Part shown: positions 13,407-14,311 of the stretch, piece by piece
Position numbering within the stretch: the stretch's first letter is position 1
How the letters are laid out: each line of letters opens with the position of its first letter
NCBI GenBank assembly: GCA_046757965.1
Contig: JBHHZI010000084.1
Span: 1 to 14,311, forward strand
Source: JBHHZI01 sp046757965
Lineage (GTDB): Bacteria > Acidobacteriota > Polarisedimenticolia > SMYD01
Length of the DNA stretch: 14,311 bases
Direction of reading: 5' to 3'
Notes under the pieces: model-generated
The model's database searches: none
Seen by the model: the letters and a program-made list of their open reading frames with translations, nothing else
What the model was told of the DNA's origin: nothing
Position numbers and translations under genes: made by a program

Positions 13407-14311
13407 ATGAAACAGCGTGCCGTCCGGGAGGCCACCTTGGCTGACACATCCCGTTCCGTTTCCCTCACCATCGATGACCGTCAGGTCACGGTCGCCGCCG
13501 GCACCACCATCTGGGAAGCAGCACGGCAGACCGGGATCGATATCCCGGTGCTGTGCCACCAGCCTCGCCTGGCGCCGGTGGGCGTGTGCCGCATGTGTGT
13601 GGTCGACGTGGGCGGCCGGGTGCTCGCCGCCTCGTGCGTGCGCGAGGTCGAACCGGACATGACCGTCGTCACGGCGTCGGAGACGGTGAACCGGCAGCGA
13701 ACCATGCTGACCCGTCTGCTCATGGCGGATCATCCCACGCCGTGCGAACGCGAACGGACCACCGGAGACTGCGCACTGGAGGCCCTCGCCAGGCAGTACG
13801 GTCCGGGTCCGGAGACCGACAGCGGCGAGGCGACAGCGGATGGGCTTCCCGCCGGCAACGGACGGCCGCAGGATAACTCGTCCCCGGTCATCGGCGTCGA
13901 TCATCAGGCGTGCATCGTCTGCGACCGGTGTGTCCGGGCCTGTGATGACATCCAGTCCAACGAGGTCATCGGGCGGACCGGCAAGGGCTATGGCGTCCGC
14001 ATCGCCTTCGACCTGGACGTGCCGATGGGGTCGTCGACCTGCGTCTCCTGCGGCGAATGCGCCGCGGTCTGCCCGACCGGCGCCCTCACCCACAAGACGC
14101 TGACCGCTCCGCTGCGACCGCCGGCCACCCTGAGATCGGTCGACACGGTCTGTCCTTACTGCGGCGTCGGCTGTGCCCTGACCTATCACGTCGACGACAA
14201 CACGATTCTCTGGGCCGATGGCCGGGAGTCCCCGGTCAACCACGGTCGGCTGTGCGTCAAGGGCCGCTATGGTTTTGACTATGCCCACCACCCCCAGCGA
14301 CTGACGGTGCC
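13407..14311 (+). CDS. fdhA: Formate dehydrogenase alpha subunit, NuoG-like N-terminus (3' partial)
   Basis: This is the catalytic chain of a NAD-type formate dehydrogenase; about 301 residues are visible, then it leaves the window. In order: a 2Fe-2S domain (Cys50, Cys61, Cys64, Cys77); a NuoG-type His-Cys motif HPTPCERERTTGDC (His109, Cys113, Cys122), in which the usual middle Cys is Glu116; two 4Fe-4S ferredoxin motifs (Cys169/172/175/179 and Cys212/215/218/222); and the start of the molybdopterin domain, CPYCGVGC (Cys249/252/256) with LCVKGRYGFDY (Cys283). The last motif is characteristic of formate dehydrogenase alpha chains. The catalytic Cys/Sec is beyond the edge. ATG 13407 has no ribosome-binding site; an in-frame TTG at 13437 has GGGAGG five bases upstream and may be the true start, removing ten residues. 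The gap to the AOR stop is 42 bases, so one transcript is likely. Confidence 0.88.
   Translation, partial: MKQRAVREATLADTSRSVSLTIDDRQVTVAAGTTIWEAARQTGIDIPVLCHQPRLAPVGVCRMCVVDVGGRVLAASCVREVEPDMTVVTASETVNRQRTMLTRLLMADHPTPCERERTTGDCALEALARQYGPGPETDSGEATADGLPAGNGRPQDNSSPVIGVDHQACIVCDRCVRACDDIQSNEVIGRTGKGYGVRIAFDLDVPMGSSTCVSCGECAAVCPTGALTHKTLTAPLRPPATLRSVDTVCPYCGVGCALTYHVDDNTILWADGRESPVNHGRLCVKGRYGFDYAHHPQRLTV
13426..13431 (+). promoter_or_regulatory. Shine-Dalgarno (GGGAGG) favouring a TTG start for fdhA
   Basis: GGGAGG is the strongest ribosome-binding sequence near this gene and lies five bases before TTG 13437. The alternative ATG 13407 has none. The 2Fe-2S domain homology (SVSLTIDDRQVTV) begins just after the TTG, so the shorter protein is complete. 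Confidence 0.5.

Noticed and set aside
13364..13412. tRNA-like pieces (GTGGCCGAGTGG resembling a Ser/Leu D-arm, GGTTCAA resembling a T-loop)
   Set aside because: Only about 47 bases separate the ends, with no room for an anticodon arm and no acceptor stem pairing. Treated as coincidence in the AOR-fdhA gap.
1..14311. Mobile element or CRISPR explanation for the interrupted operon
   Set aside because: No transposase, integrase, direct-repeat array or terminal inverted repeats were seen anywhere in the window.

Overview
This is a very GC-rich window (about 70% by eye). It comes from a bacterium with an outer membrane, since one gene encodes a CBM9/DUF5916-type outer-membrane barrel. The organism appears able to do anaerobic or formate metabolism. 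The mix of genes (DUF5916 barrel, MoeA-PBP fusion, MobA-MoaD fusion, tungsten-type aldehyde oxidoreductase, TATAAT-like boxes almost touching start codons) would fit Acidobacteriota or a related phylum. That placement is a low-confidence inference; no rRNA or marker gene is present.

Layout, left to right. (1) The 3' part of a NuoF-like NADH/FMN/4Fe-4S subunit, most like the beta subunit of NAD-dependent formate dehydrogenase, followed after a short gap by moeA (copy 1). (2) A two-gene unit, crcB (fluoride channel) and a DUF190 gene. (3) A minus-strand APC-family amino-acid permease. (4) A second, diverged moeA fused to a C-terminal periplasmic-binding-protein-like domain, followed by an exported alpha/beta hydrolase. 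(5) A minus-strand DUF5916 outer-membrane protein. (6) A compact plus-strand unit: a MobA-MoaD fusion, an aldehyde:ferredoxin oxidoreductase (AOR) family tungsto-enzyme one base downstream, then the N-terminal third of a formate dehydrogenase alpha subunit that runs off the right edge.

The unifying theme is pterin-based molybdenum/tungsten enzymes and the late steps of their cofactor synthesis. The formate dehydrogenase alpha chain needs a bis-pterin Mo or W cofactor carrying guanine nucleotides (MobA step). The AOR needs a bis-pterin tungsten cofactor. Metal insertion is the MoeA step, and two dissimilar MoeA proteins are present. MoaD is the sulfur carrier for pterin dithiolene formation. 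All cofactor and enzyme genes lie on the plus strand, but they are interrupted by unrelated-looking cargo (fluoride module, permease, outer-membrane barrel), two blocks of it on the opposite strand. The NADH-binding and catalytic formate dehydrogenase genes are about 12 kb apart.

The points most worth a second look are the MobA-MoaD fusion directly coupled to an AOR gene, the two-MoeA arrangement, the AOR sitting inside a formate dehydrogenase locus, the missing cysteine in the FDH alpha N5-like motif, and a nested inverted repeat between the divergent permease and moeA2 genes. No transposase, CRISPR array, rRNA or tRNA was found.
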